Assembly (NCBI GenBank): GCA_934255135.1
Contig: CAKQMV010000001.1
Coordinates: 162,364-226,363, forward strand
Source: an uncultured Clostridia bacterium
GTDB lineage: Bacteria > Bacillota > Clostridia > Peptostreptococcales > Anaerovoracaceae
Reading direction: 5' to 3'
Length of the DNA stretch: 64,000 nucleotides
Shown one piece after another: positions 1 to 8,312 of the stretch. Under the pieces are notes generated by a model. It worked only from the letters and a program-made list of their open reading frames with translations, had not been told where the DNA came from and did no database searches. Positions within the stretch are counted from its first letter, which is position 1. Every line of letters begins with the position of its first letter. Made by a program: the position numbers and the translations under genes.

Positions 1-401
1 ATGCATATGTCGAGGAACAGTACAACCGAGCTTACGGCAGTTCGCTTCCCGATATGCTGCATTTTTTTCATAAAAAGGAGCACTGCATAAACAATGAAAT
101 AGAACGGCATTACATACGCCATAATTCCGAACAGGCCAAGACACACATCATGTATGTAGCTTCCCATTGCTCCTGTAGTATCCGTTACGATGGTAAAGAA
201 GAAGAAAACGCCCATAGCAAAAATAGCGACAGCCCAAATTGCATCATTAAGTCTGCTCTCGTTCTTCGCTCTCTTCTGAATTTCCCTTACCTGAGCCTCC
301 TTTGACTTAGGAACCTGAGGCAGCTTCTCCTCGGTACTCTTCTTCTTATTCTTGCTTCCCGGTGGTCTGCCGGGACCTCTCTTCTTGGTGCTATCAGCCA
401 T
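1..401 (-). CDS. ftsK: FtsK/SpoIIIE-type DNA translocase, N-terminal part (cut by window edge)
   Basis: Only the first 133 codons lie in the window; the gene runs off its left edge. The start ATG at 401 has the ribosome site AAAGGTGAG just upstream. The protein opens with a basic, AT-hook-like stretch (KRGPGRPPGSKNKKK), then a charged linker, then at least two hydrophobic segments (about residues 54-73 and 88-112) joined by a short loop. This architecture, a basic tail followed by clustered membrane helices, is that of the N-terminal membrane domain of FtsK/SpoIIIE translocases, which move DNA through the division or sporulation septum. The ATPase and gamma domains are outside the window, so the identification rests on the N-terminus and on position next to rpmF and tmcAL. 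Another multi-helix membrane protein is possible. Confidence 0.6.
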   Translation of the reverse strand, partial: MADSTKKRGPGRPPGSKNKKKSTEEKLPQVPKSKEAQVREIQKRAKNESRLNDAIWAVAIFAMGVFFFFTIVTDTTGAMGSYIHDVCLGLFGIMAYVMPFYFIVYAVLLFMKKMQHIGKRTAVSSVVLFLDIC

Positions 402-541
402 TACTCACCTTTACCTTCTCAATGTTTTACAGATTATTATAACATCTAATATGTTGTTTTAACAAATTTAATAAAGCCTGCAAAAAATAAAAAAGATGCA
501 AGCGCAATGCTTACATCTTATCTTCCAGGTTAATTGGTTAA

Positions 542-718
542 TTACTCACCAATAACGTCCTTGCCCTTGTAGAAACCGCAGTTAGGACATACTCTGTGTG
601 GAAGCTTAGGCTCATGGCACTGAGGACAAATTGAAATTCCAGTTGCCACCTTCTTCATATTAGCAGCCTTTCTGCCACTTGTTCTCGCCTGTGAAGTTTT
701 CCTCTTAGGTACTGCCAT
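542..718 (-). CDS. rpmF: 50S ribosomal protein L32
   Basis: This 58-residue protein begins MAVPKRKTS and carries two CxxC pairs (CPQC and CPNC, residues 31-34 and 44-47), the zinc-ribbon knuckles of the C+ form of L32. L32 is a large-subunit ribosomal protein near the peptide exit region. The ATG at 718 is preceded by a good ribosome site (AAGGAGGTG). It sits about 110 bp after tmcAL on the same strand. In many Firmicutes a DUF177 (YceD) gene precedes rpmF; here none is visible. Because both zinc knuckles are present, this is a zinc-requiring L32, and no zinc-free paralogue is seen in the window. Confidence 0.97.
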   Translation of the reverse strand: MAVPKRKTSQARTSGRKAANMKKVATGISICPQCHEPKLPHRVCPNCGFYKGKDVIGE

Positions 719-826
719 CCGTCGACACCTCCTTATATCTAAAATTACAAATTATCGTTATCAGATTGACACCGACTTATTATATCACTTATATCGGATC
801 TGTCAAGCTATAAATAATTATTTAAA

Positions 827-2032
827 TCATTTAATTATTGGTTTATTTAAATAATCTAAATTGGCGGGTTTCTTCAGCCCACTTATTAAAGAATACACGT
901 TTGAAGCAGAAACATCAAGTGTAATTGCATCTTTTATTTCATCTTCAAGAGAATTTAGCGATTTAGCAAGATTCGTAATCACAGGAATCTTGCTCTCCCT
1001 TTTCTTAAGCTCCGAGAGAATCTGTCTGCCCTTATCTGTAAATCCAAGAACTCTGATATAGCCTATCTCATCTCTATAGTCCTCTCTTCTGATTCCAAGC
1101 ACAAGCTGGCACACAAGTCTCGACACCCTTGAATAAGTGCAGTGCCTTGACTTTGCAGAGGCTATAAGCTCATCTAGATCAGATGCAGTCTTAACAGCTT
1201 CCTTAAGTCTTGCACCAAGGCCGTCACCACCTGATAGCATGTCGTCAATCTCCTCTGCAGTATGAGTCATAATCGCATACTGAGCGAGCATAAAGAATCT
1301 TCCCGCCGCATCACAATCTATAGCAGTCGAAGCCTTAAGCTCTTCTGCTACACACCAAGGCACATAAGGGGAAATATCTTCTCTAGCCCTTATAAGGTCT
1401 CTGATTCCCGTAGCACTCTGAAAAACATGTTCACCGTCCGCAGCATCATTATATCCAGCTCCACGACGCATAATAGGAAATATCTCCATACCCCCTACCT
1501 CGCAGGCTCTTCTTATATACTCAACTGCAAGAGTGTCGTTAGGAGAAGAAATTACAGAAAGCTCCTCCTCAAGTGAATCAGAATTGTCAAAAAGTACACT
1601 GTATGCCCGCTCTCTTGCCGCAGGATAGCTAAGTCCCGGATTATTCTTTATAAGCTCTGAGATTTCACGTTCACACGAAGACAGATTAACTGCAACCTTC
1701 TTAAGAACCTCAGCACTTCCGCATTCACTTCCGAATGAAATTGCATCGCATCCGGCTGCCTTAAGAGTCGAAACGCCGCCTCTGGCAAATCTTCCAGCAT
1801 CCGATGCAGCATAAACGACAGGAAGCTCTATAACAAGATCTGCACCGCATGAAAGTGCCCACTTCGCTCTATCCCATTTTGAGGCACACGAAGGCTCACC
1901 ACGCTGCACGAAATCTCCGCTCATGCAGACAACACACGCATCAGCACCTGATGCCGTGATGGCTTCCTGGATCTGGTATTCATGCCCTTTGTGAAAAGGA
2001 TTGTACTCTGCGACAATTCCAACAGTTCTCAT
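827..2032 (-). CDS. tmcAL: tRNA(Met) cytidine acetate ligase TmcAL
   Basis: The 401-residue product begins with a nucleotidyltransferase signature: the EYNPFHKGH segment (residues 9-17) holds the HxGH-type ATP-binding motif, and CMSGDFVQRGEPS (about 36-48) follows. These are hallmarks of TmcAL (formerly YlbM/UPF0348), which makes N4-acetylcytidine at the wobble position of elongator tRNA(Met) using acetate and ATP. Length matches the family (about 400 residues). The gene lies between coaD and rpmF, a common clostridial arrangement. The start at 2032 is the only ATG that keeps the N-terminal strand; GGAGAG lies somewhat far upstream (about 12 nt). Confidence 0.93.
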   Translation of the reverse strand: MRTVGIVAEYNPFHKGHEYQIQEAITASGADACVVCMSGDFVQRGEPSCASKWDRAKWALSCGADLVIELPVVYAASDAGRFARGGVSTLKAAGCDAISFGSECGSAEVLKKVAVNLSSCEREISELIKNNPGLSYPAARERAYSVLFDNSDSLEEELSVISSPNDTLAVEYIRRACEVGGMEIFPIMRRGAGYNDAADGEHVFQSATGIRDLIRAREDISPYVPWCVAEELKASTAIDCDAAGRFFMLAQYAIMTHTAEEIDDMLSGGDGLGARLKEAVKTASDLDELIASAKSRHCTYSRVSRLVCQLVLGIRREDYRDEIGYIRVLGFTDKGRQILSELKKRESKIPVITNLAKSLNSLEDEIKDAITLDVSASNVYSLISGLKKPANLDYLNKPIIK

Positions 2033-2114
2033 GCTTTGCTATACTCTCTCCTCGAATCGTTTCCTTTAATGCAAAAAGAGAGGTTACGTCTTGTCGCAAC
2101 CTCCGCAAAATCGA

Positions 2115-2696
2115 TTATTCTTCGTCTAAAGCTGGCTCTTCAGGTAGTGCATCTGCACCCTCAGAGAGCTGAATTCTCTCAGCCATGTTCTTCATCTCCA
2201 TACGGTTACTATTAACTCTACCGTTAATATTATTGATAACCTCTGCAAAGTAGTTGTTCATTGGCTGAATGTACTGTGTTGCAATGCTTCCGATGTCGTT
2301 CTGCATATCATAAAGCATCTTGTCAACATACTCGTAAGCTCTGAGCTTCATATATCTTGAATGATTCTCAGCCTCAGTGAGCAGAGCCTGAGCTCTCTTC
2401 TCAGCTTCCTTCTTAACGATATCGTTCTCTGTGAGATACTGTGCATGATCCTTAGCAGATTCGATAATACGATTATACTCGCTCTTTGCCTCATCAAGAA
2501 TACGATCCTTCTCCTGAATAATCCACTGTGCATCCTTAAAGTCCTTAGGCAGTGTGAGCTTAATATCATTAATGATACTTGTTGCCTCGTCAATATCAAT
2601 GATTCCCTTCTCAACGAAAGGCATTCTTGAAGCATCTGTAATGACTTCCTCAAGTTCCTCAAGCAGTGAAAGAATCTTAATGTTTTCCTGGCGCAT
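2115..2696 (-). CDS. Conserved coiled-coil protein of the coaD-tmcAL cluster
   Basis: A 193-residue, highly charged, largely helical protein with no signal peptide or membrane segment. The middle (about residues 60-150) is rich in Glu/Lys/Ala heptads and reads as a long coiled coil; the C-terminus ends in an acidic tail (EEPALDEE). I chose the ATG at 2696 (MRQENIKIL) because GGGAGG lies at the right distance; a TTG 15 bp earlier would overlap that site. Proteins like this occur between coaD and tmcAL in many Clostridia and are usually labelled ATPase-like or DivIVA-like, but I see no Walker motif. Function unknown; a scaffold or membrane-curvature role is only a guess. Confidence 0.8.
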   Translation of the reverse strand: MRQENIKILSLLEELEEVITDASRMPFVEKGIIDIDEATSIINDIKLTLPKDFKDAQWIIQEKDRILDEAKSEYNRIIESAKDHAQYLTENDIVKKEAEKRAQALLTEAENHSRYMKLRAYEYVDKMLYDMQNDIGSIATQYIQPMNNYFAEVINNINGRVNSNRMEMKNMAERIQLSEGADALPEEPALDEE

Positions 2697-2725
2697 AACA
2701 TCCTCCCGCAAATGAATAAATTAAT

Positions 2726-3205
2726 CTAGAATTTGCTCTTAATTCTCTCTATCAGAAATTCCGGTACAAGTCCGCTTATATCTCCACCGAGTGAAGCAAC
2801 CTCCTTGATAAGAGAAGAGCTGATAAATGAATACTCAGGTGCCGTCATAAGAAACACTGTCTCTGTGTCACCTGTAAACAGTCTGTCATTCATCTGAGCC
2901 ATCTGAATCTCATACTCAAAATCAGTAGTGGCACGAAGACCTCTTACTACAGCGTCAAATCTGTTCTGATTGACATAGTCAGCAAGCAGACCCTCAAAAG
3001 TATCCACCTTGACATTATCAAGATGCGAAAGTGCAGTCCTGATAAGCTCGAGCCTCTCCTTAAGTGTGAACAGACTCTTCTTATTGACGTTGAATATAAC
3101 AGCGACGGTCAGCTCATCATACATCTTAGCTGCTCGCTCGATCACATTCAGATGACCATTGGTAATAGGATCAAAAGATCCTGCATATAGTGCTCTCTTG
3201 CTCAT
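2726..3205 (-). CDS. coaD: Phosphopantetheine adenylyltransferase
   Basis: The 159-residue protein carries the family's first motif AGSFDPITNGHLNVIERA (residues 7-24, TxGH-type ATP site) and the later RGLRATTDFEYE block (about 88-99) plus the C-terminal EYSFISSSLIKEVA motif. CoaD transfers AMP from ATP to 4'-phosphopantetheine, the penultimate step of coenzyme A synthesis. Length is typical (about 160). It follows rsmD after a gap of about 43 bp, as in most Firmicutes, and is probably cotranscribed with it. Confidence 0.97.
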   Translation of the reverse strand: MSKRALYAGSFDPITNGHLNVIERAAKMYDELTVAVIFNVNKKSLFTLKERLELIRTALSHLDNVKVDTFEGLLADYVNQNRFDAVVRGLRATTDFEYEIQMAQMNDRLFTGDTETVFLMTAPEYSFISSSLIKEVASLGGDISGLVPEFLIERIKSKF

Positions 3206-3248
3206 TTAATATTACCATCCTTGAAGAATAATTCTATCACCATTGTTC

Positions 3249-3800
3249 TTATTCTTCAATCTCGTTTTCGTAGAGATATACATTAACACCGATAGTTCCG
3301 TATTTTTTGCACTTAATTCTTCTAAGATTTCCGTAACTTTCCGGTAATGTATTATCGTAAAGATGTTCTGCAACAACGATTGAACCCTCGTCGAGAATGC
3401 CCTGGTTAAGCAGCAGCTCAAAAGCGTCATCATAATAGCCTGCTTCATAAGGCGGATCCATGATTACAACATCGATAGGCTCACTTAAAGTCATAATAAA
3501 CTTTCTGAAGTCACTGTTAGTAACAACAGCCCTGTCCATAGCCTTGCAGCCCTCGACATTCTGCATAAGAATCTTATAATTCTTTCTGTTCCCTTCATTA
3601 AAATAGCACTTCGCAGCACCTCTTGAGATTGCCTCAAGTCCAAGAGATCCAGAACCTGCAAAAAGATCCACAAACACTGTGTCCTGATTCCAGTCTCTAA
3701 TCATGCTGAAAATCGCTTCCCTTACCTTCTCTGTAGTCGGTCTAATTCCCTCAGGAACCTCAACCTTTCTGAATCTGAATTCACCTGATGTAATTCTCAC
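3249..3800 (-). CDS. rsmD: 16S rRNA (guanine966-N2)-methyltransferase RsmD
   Basis: 183 residues. The SAM-binding motif VDLFAGSGSLGLEAISRGA (about residues 44-62) and the catalytic DPPYEAGYY (about 115-123) are those of RsmD. The enzyme methylates N2 of G966 in helix 31 of 16S rRNA. The start is a GTG at 3800 (MRITSGEFRFRKVEVPEG), with AAGGAGAC nine bases upstream; no ATG fits. It is followed directly by coaD, the usual pair. Confidence 0.95.
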   Translation of the reverse strand: MRITSGEFRFRKVEVPEGIRPTTEKVREAIFSMIRDWNQDTVFVDLFAGSGSLGLEAISRGAAKCYFNEGNRKNYKILMQNVEGCKAMDRAVVTNSDFRKFIMTLSEPIDVVIMDPPYEAGYYDDAFELLLNQGILDEGSIVVAEHLYDNTLPESYGNLRRIKCKKYGTIGVNVYLYENEIEE

Positions 3801-3837
3801 CTTAATGTCTCCTTATATATTAATCTACTATATATAC

Positions 3838-5886
3838 TTAAATAACATCACTATTATCGCTTATATAAAGCTTAGAAACAATCCTTTCAAGCTTATCAAT
3901 TTCATCCCGATCAGCATTCGTGCATATTCTCTCAGCATCCTCTGAAGCTGCATCAAGAATATCAGTGTATCTAAAAAGCGACATCGTCATACCAGAAGCC
4001 CCATGCTGCATCGTTCCGGTAATATCTCCAGGCCCCCTCAAGCGATAATCCTCCTCGCTTAGGACAAACCCATCGTCAATCGTTGCCATAAGCTTCGCGC
4101 GCTCCTTAGCAATATCACTCGTGCCGTAATTGACAAGATAACAGTACGACTGAATATCAGACCTTCCTACACGTCCTCTGAGCTGATGAAGCTGTGCTAG
4201 CCCGAACCTCTCCGAATTTTCAATCAGAATCATAGTCGCATCTGGAACATCAATTCCCACCTCTATAACGACAGTGCATACGAGAATATCCGTATCCCCG
4301 AAGGCAAAATCCTGCATGACTCTTTCCTTCTCGTTCTTATCGAGCCTTCCGTGAAGAAGTCCAACCTTATATTCCTTAAAGCTTCTCTTCACACGGTCAA
4401 AAAGCTCGGTTGCTGCCTGCATATCCCCGTCTTCCGATTCGATGCTCGGTGCTACAATGTATGCTTTGTTTCCTTTAGTAAGCTCATCCCTTAGAGCCGC
4501 ATATGCACGTTTCCTTGAGGCCTCTGTTACAACTCTTGTGATTACAGGGAGTCTGTTCGCAGGCTTCTCCCTGATTATGCTGAAATCCATGTCTCCATAG
4601 ACAGTTGTAGCGAGCGTTCTTGGAATCGGAGTCGCCGACATAACAAGAATATTTGTTCTGTCGCCCTTATTACTTATAAGCTTCCTCTGATTAACTCCAA
4701 AACGATGTTGCTCATCCGTTATAACAAGCCCAAGCTTATCAAACTCTACATTGCTCTGTATAAGAGCATGGGTACCGACAATACAGTTGATATCGCCGGA
4801 ACGCAGGTCTTCTAGAATTTTCTTTTTGTCAGCGATTGGCGTGCTCGATGTAAGAAGTGCTGTTCTTATTCCTAGATTTGCAAAATCTCTCTCGAGACTC
4901 GTCATATGTTGACTTGCCAGAATCTCTGTCGGAACCATAAACGCTGACTGATAACCAGCACCGAAGGCCATGACGATTGCGGCCTCAGCAACAAGAGTTT
5001 TGCCCGAACCTACATCACCCTGAAGCAGCCTGTTCATCGGCTTCTCCAGTGCAAGATCGCGCCTTATGTCCTCGATTGCAAGCATCTGATCATCTGTCGG
5101 TCTAAAGCTGATTCCATCAAGGAGGTTATCGTATTTAAGGCTTGCATAATCCGAAAGTGATGCATCGCTATTTCCTGATTCAAGCTCAATCTTCTTTAGG
5201 CAAATCGCAATTCTGTAAATCAGAAGCTGCTCGTATATAAATCTGTATCTTGCTACTTTATAATGATGCGAATCCTCAGGAAAATGATAATTTCTGTAGG
5301 CATACATCGGATTGCAGATTCGTCTTGCTTCTACAACCTCAGGGTCAATCCATTCATCAATCTCTTCGATTGATACAAGAGCATTTCTGACCATCTTCGA
5401 GATGTCTCGACTCGTAAGCCCGCTGGTGCATCGATATACCGGAATATATCCACGCTCGTCTGAATCACTGCCTGAAACTGAAATCTCTGGGTTAGTGAAC
5501 TTCCTAAGGCCCCTGAAAACAGTAACCTTGCCAAAGATTGAATATGTCTCTCCGACTACTAGGGTCTTAGCCATAAACGGCATATTAAAAAAAACAACAG
5601 CAAAATCACAGCTCTCGTCACTCATCATGCACTCGAGAACTGTCTTGCTGCCGCCAATGCGTCTGAGTCTCTTGCTTAGAAGTCTGCCTGAAGCAAGGCC
5701 ATCACGACCGGCTTCAATTTCATCTGCAAGCCTTATGTTTCTTCGGTCCTTGTATCTTACAGGCTGATAACAAAGAAGATCTTCCACGGTATTAATACCG
5801 AGCTTCTGAAGTTTCTCCTTCTTCTTCTCACCGACTCCTTTAATCTTCAAAACATCATCGTTCAGTCTGATACTAATGGTGTTCAC
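3838..5886 (-). CDS. recG: ATP-dependent DNA helicase RecG
   Basis: About 680 residues. The N-terminus carries the helix-hairpin segment LKIKGVGEKKKEKLQKLG and an OB-fold wedge domain, followed by the superfamily 2 helicase motifs: Walker A GDVGSGKT, DEQH (motif II), MSATPIPRT (III), and the QLRGRVGR motif VI, then the RecG-specific C-terminus. RecG remodels stalled forks and Holliday junctions. The start is unclear. I give the GTG at 5886, but it has only AGAG directly before it; a TTG at 5916 lacks a ribosome site; and an ATT at 5877 has an ideal AGAGGTGA five bases upstream and overlaps the TAG stop of the asp23 gene (ATTAG). A DAK-phosphatase gene often found between asp23 and recG is absent. 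Confidence 0.95.
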   Translation of the reverse strand: MNTISIRLNDDVLKIKGVGEKKKEKLQKLGINTVEDLLCYQPVRYKDRRNIRLADEIEAGRDGLASGRLLSKRLRRIGGSKTVLECMMSDESCDFAVVFFNMPFMAKTLVVGETYSIFGKVTVFRGLRKFTNPEISVSGSDSDERGYIPVYRCTSGLTSRDISKMVRNALVSIEEIDEWIDPEVVEARRICNPMYAYRNYHFPEDSHHYKVARYRFIYEQLLIYRIAICLKKIELESGNSDASLSDYASLKYDNLLDGISFRPTDDQMLAIEDIRRDLALEKPMNRLLQGDVGSGKTLVAEAAIVMAFGAGYQSAFMVPTEILASQHMTSLERDFANLGIRTALLTSSTPIADKKKILEDLRSGDINCIVGTHALIQSNVEFDKLGLVITDEQHRFGVNQRKLISNKGDRTNILVMSATPIPRTLATTVYGDMDFSIIREKPANRLPVITRVVTEASRKRAYAALRDELTKGNKAYIVAPSIESEDGDMQAATELFDRVKRSFKEYKVGLLHGRLDKNEKERVMQDFAFGDTDILVCTVVIEVGIDVPDATMILIENSERFGLAQLHQLRGRVGRSDIQSYCYLVNYGTSDIAKERAKLMATIDDGFVLSEEDYRLRGPGDITGTMQHGASGMTMSLFRYTDILDAASEDAERICTNADRDEIDKLERIVSKLYISDNSDVI

Positions 5887-6274
5887 CTCTGATAATTGTA
5901 ATATCTCTCGGCACAACCTGCTTAGCCATTACACCCTTAATGTGGGCAGTAAACTTGATATGCTTCTCAGGTCTTAAAACACCGATATTATATTCTATGG
6001 TATCAAATAGCTTAGATGCAGTGTCACTTATGCTCTCACCAAACTTCGAGACATAATAAATCTCAATGCTGATTCCATGTGAATCCTCTGAAATCTCTAT
6101 TGAGTTAAAGGTTCTTGAATCGTTCCCTTTGAAGCCTCTCTTGTAGACAAGACCTCTTCTGTTGCATGGAAAAACAAGTCCTTCCATCTCGGACATGCTC
6201 TTTGAAACGATATTCTTAAGTACATCGTTGTTAACCGCGATGAGTCCATATCTGCTCTTGGTGATAAGTGCCAT
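5873..6274 (-). CDS. Asp23/Gls24 (DUF322) family envelope-stress protein
   Basis: 133 residues from the ATG at 6274 (MALITKSRYG), which has GGAGG upstream. The protein resembles Asp23/Gls24 proteins of the rpmB-recG region: an N-terminal strand and a small alpha/beta domain with the late segment IKFTAHIKGVMAKQV. These proteins are cytosolic or membrane-associated and linked to envelope stress or to fatty-acid metabolism loci in Firmicutes. It ends with TAG at 5873, overlapping the probable recG start, so the two genes are likely translationally coupled. The family match is moderate: the usual GVxG motif is not obvious. Confidence 0.65.
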   Translation of the reverse strand: MALITKSRYGLIAVNNDVLKNIVSKSMSEMEGLVFPCNRRGLVYKRGFKGNDSRTFNSIEISEDSHGISIEIYYVSKFGESISDTASKLFDTIEYNIGVLRPEKHIKFTAHIKGVMAKQVVPRDITIIRGEHH

Positions 6275-6329
6275 ACCATCCTCCAAATAACATTCTTTCT
6301 ATAATATGGATTATATTATAAAAACCTCA

Positions 6330-6364
6330 AAAAAGAAAAAAGTCTTAAGCTTTCGCTTAAGACT
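6330..6364 (-). terminator. Intrinsic terminator of rpmB
   Basis: On the minus strand a perfect 10-bp stem (AGTCTTAAGC / GCTTAAGACT) with a GAAA tetraloop is followed by TTTTTTCTTTTTT. It lies 15 bp after the rpmB stop and separates rpmB from asp23-recG, which therefore probably has its own promoter or depends on read-through. Confidence 0.95.
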
Positions 6365-6379
6365 GACCATGTATATTCA

Positions 6380-6571
6380 CTAGATGGCACGGTTAACCTT
6401 GCCCGATCTCAGGCAGCTAGTGCATACTGAAGCCTTTCTAACTGTTCCGTTCTCGTTGATTCTTACAGACTGAATGTTAGCATTCCACTTTCTTCTTGAG
6501 TGTCTGTTTGAGTGAGAAACTGCGTTTCCGGAAGTCTGACCCTTACCGCATACTTCACATTTTCTTGACAT
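6380..6571 (-). CDS. rpmB: 50S ribosomal protein L28
   Basis: 63 residues from the ATG at 6571, with AAAGGGGGTG upstream. The sequence MSRKCEVCGKG and the later VCTSCLRSGKV hold two CxxC pairs (C5/C8, C50/C53) that bind zinc in the C+ form of L28. The core (SHSNRHSRRKWNANIQSVRI) is the conserved basic RNA-binding segment. It is read away from the plus-strand 6812 gene, so the 240-bp gap holds both promoters. Confidence 0.97.
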   Translation of the reverse strand: MSRKCEVCGKGQTSGNAVSHSNRHSRRKWNANIQSVRINENGTVRKASVCTSCLRSGKVNRAI

Positions 6572-6766
6572 TTGCCGCACCCCCTTTGTACTAAAATAAA
6601 ATCTACGTGTTAAACACGCTTAAATATATTAACACGTGATTTTCACATATGCAAGGATTTTTTAACTATATTTTTAATTCGTGGGAAATATTTTCAGATT
6701 GTCTCTCCAATAATGGTAAATTCAATCTGTATAAAATAAAAAAATAAATTTTTATACTATTTGCAG

Positions 6767-6786
6767 TATAATTAGTCTGACTAATT
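6767..6786 (+). promoter_or_regulatory. -10 box overlapped by a 17-bp perfect palindrome
   Basis: Before the 6812 gene there is a consensus TATAAT at 6767-6772 (no good -35; the best-placed hexamer at 6744 is AT-rich). A perfect inverted repeat AATTAGT-CTG-ACTAATT at 6770-6786 overlaps the -10 box and the expected start site. This is the geometry of a repressor operator. The cognate regulator is unknown. The plus-strand genes 6812, 8313 and 9204 could share this promoter. Confidence 0.5.
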
Positions 6787-6811
6787 ATTTCAATAAGGAC
6801 ACGGTACTTTT

Positions 6812-8284
6812 ATGAACAACGATTCACTAAACAGATATTATTTTAAGAGACTTGTAATAACACTTGCTGTCATTATGGGCATGTTTGTAGTTGCTTATAT
6901 TTACAGAGACACCAAGCTCGGAATGTTCAACAAGACAGATTACAAAGCTATTAGAGATACTCTAACTCAGAGTGTTTCAGAATTTAAGTCTAATGAAGAT
7001 ATGGCAGAATATCTTACTGACTGGGCCAATTCTCTGAGCCTTAAATATACAGAGGATTCTGCAGGCAATATAATCTTTTCTCCTAAGAGAACAAGATCAG
7101 ATGCTAAGGATAACGCCGTTGTATGTGTCAGCTACAATTACAAGACTGCAGAGAAGAATGCGCCACTGATTGCTGCTGCACAGTACATTGCGCAGTCAGA
7201 CATCAGAACAACCAAGTACAACGTTATCTTTTTTAATAACGACAAGGGTGATTTTGGCGGTTACAAGAATATCAGCAAGAAGTACTTCCCTAACAATTCT
7301 AAGGTTATCTATTTAGATTACAGTGACAAGTCATATGCATCGCTTAAATCATTTAATGAGACAAGAGCATCATACGCAATTAAGAAGAGCACAACCTCTT
7401 CAACATGTGATTCTGCTGTACATCTGACAATCAAGGGCGTTCAGACTGATGAGGTTACATCTTCGATCAGTTCACAGCCTAACCCGATTACTGCATTTGG
7501 TACTGTTCTGTCCCAGCTTGAGTCAAGAGCATCACACTACGAGATTTCTAACCTCAAGGTTATTAATGAAGGAAATATGTTTCCTTCGTCACTCGAGGTA
7601 GATATTCTTGTGAATTCATACTCGCTGGAGAACCTTACAGAATATCTCGACAAGAGAAGTGAAGCTTTTGTCGATAAGTATGAAGAGGACTTCCCTGAGA
7701 TCGAATACACATATGAAGTAATCGAGGATGACTCTAAGATTCCTTCAAGCTGCTATACAGAGGATGTGTGCAAGTCAATAAATAACATCATCTATACTTT
7801 CAACAACGGAACATATAGATTTGATGAGGACGATGATATCCCTGCTGATTACAAGGAAGACGATATTTATGGAATTAACAGCATCGAGCAGCTCCGTGAA
7901 ACAGACAATATGATGTATATAGACATCTGCACTCAGGCACTGACCGATGGATATATGAAGAAGATTGTAAGTGATAACAAGACAATCGCAAGCTTCTCAC
8001 ATTCTAAGTATGTTGAGAATGAAAGCTGCTCGGCTTTCTCAAATAATGATGAGTCTCTTTACAATCAACTCAACTTCACATATATCAAGGTAAATGATGC
8101 GACACTTAAGAATTTCATCATCAAGGAGAAGGAAGATTTCTACTTTACTCCTTGCTCATATATTCAGGAGCTGAATTCTAAGGCTGACATCATTCACCTG
8201 GCTGTTAACGAAGATTCTGTAAACGTTATTACAAATACAGTTCTTTGCTTCATCGACTCACTTGGAAGATTTCTTTCATTATAA
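6812..8284 (+). CDS. Membrane-anchored protein with degenerate M20-peptidase-like fold
   Basis: 490 residues. A short cytoplasmic N-terminus precedes one membrane helix (about residues 13-30, LVITLAVIMGMFVVAYIY); the rest is predicted outside. The order of segments follows M20 metallopeptidases: AKDNAVVCVSYNYK lies where M20 enzymes have the GHxD metal ligands, NVIFFNNDKGDFGG lies where they have DEE, and the segment from VHLTIKGVQTDEVTSS resembles the inserted dimerisation domain. None of the metal ligands (His, Asp, Glu-Glu) is kept, so if related it is a pseudoenzyme. The C-terminal 180 residues are acidic. It lies directly upstream of a pyridoxine kinase and a class A PBP; a cell-surface role is inferred. 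The M20 relation is my reading by eye. Confidence 0.55.
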   Translation: MNNDSLNRYYFKRLVITLAVIMGMFVVAYIYRDTKLGMFNKTDYKAIRDTLTQSVSEFKSNEDMAEYLTDWANSLSLKYTEDSAGNIIFSPKRTRSDAKDNAVVCVSYNYKTAEKNAPLIAAAQYIAQSDIRTTKYNVIFFNNDKGDFGGYKNISKKYFPNNSKVIYLDYSDKSYASLKSFNETRASYAIKKSTTSSTCDSAVHLTIKGVQTDEVTSSISSQPNPITAFGTVLSQLESRASHYEISNLKVINEGNMFPSSLEVDILVNSYSLENLTEYLDKRSEAFVDKYEEDFPEIEYTYEVIEDDSKIPSSCYTEDVCKSINNIIYTFNNGTYRFDEDDDIPADYKEDDIYGINSIEQLRETDNMMYIDICTQALTDGYMKKIVSDNKTIASFSHSKYVENESCSAFSNNDESLYNQLNFTYIKVNDATLKNFIIKEKEDFYFTPCSYIQELNSKADIIHLAVNEDSVNVITNTVLCFIDSLGRFLSL

Positions 8285-8312
8285 TATTCTGTAAATTTAA
8301 CTAAGAGGGAAT

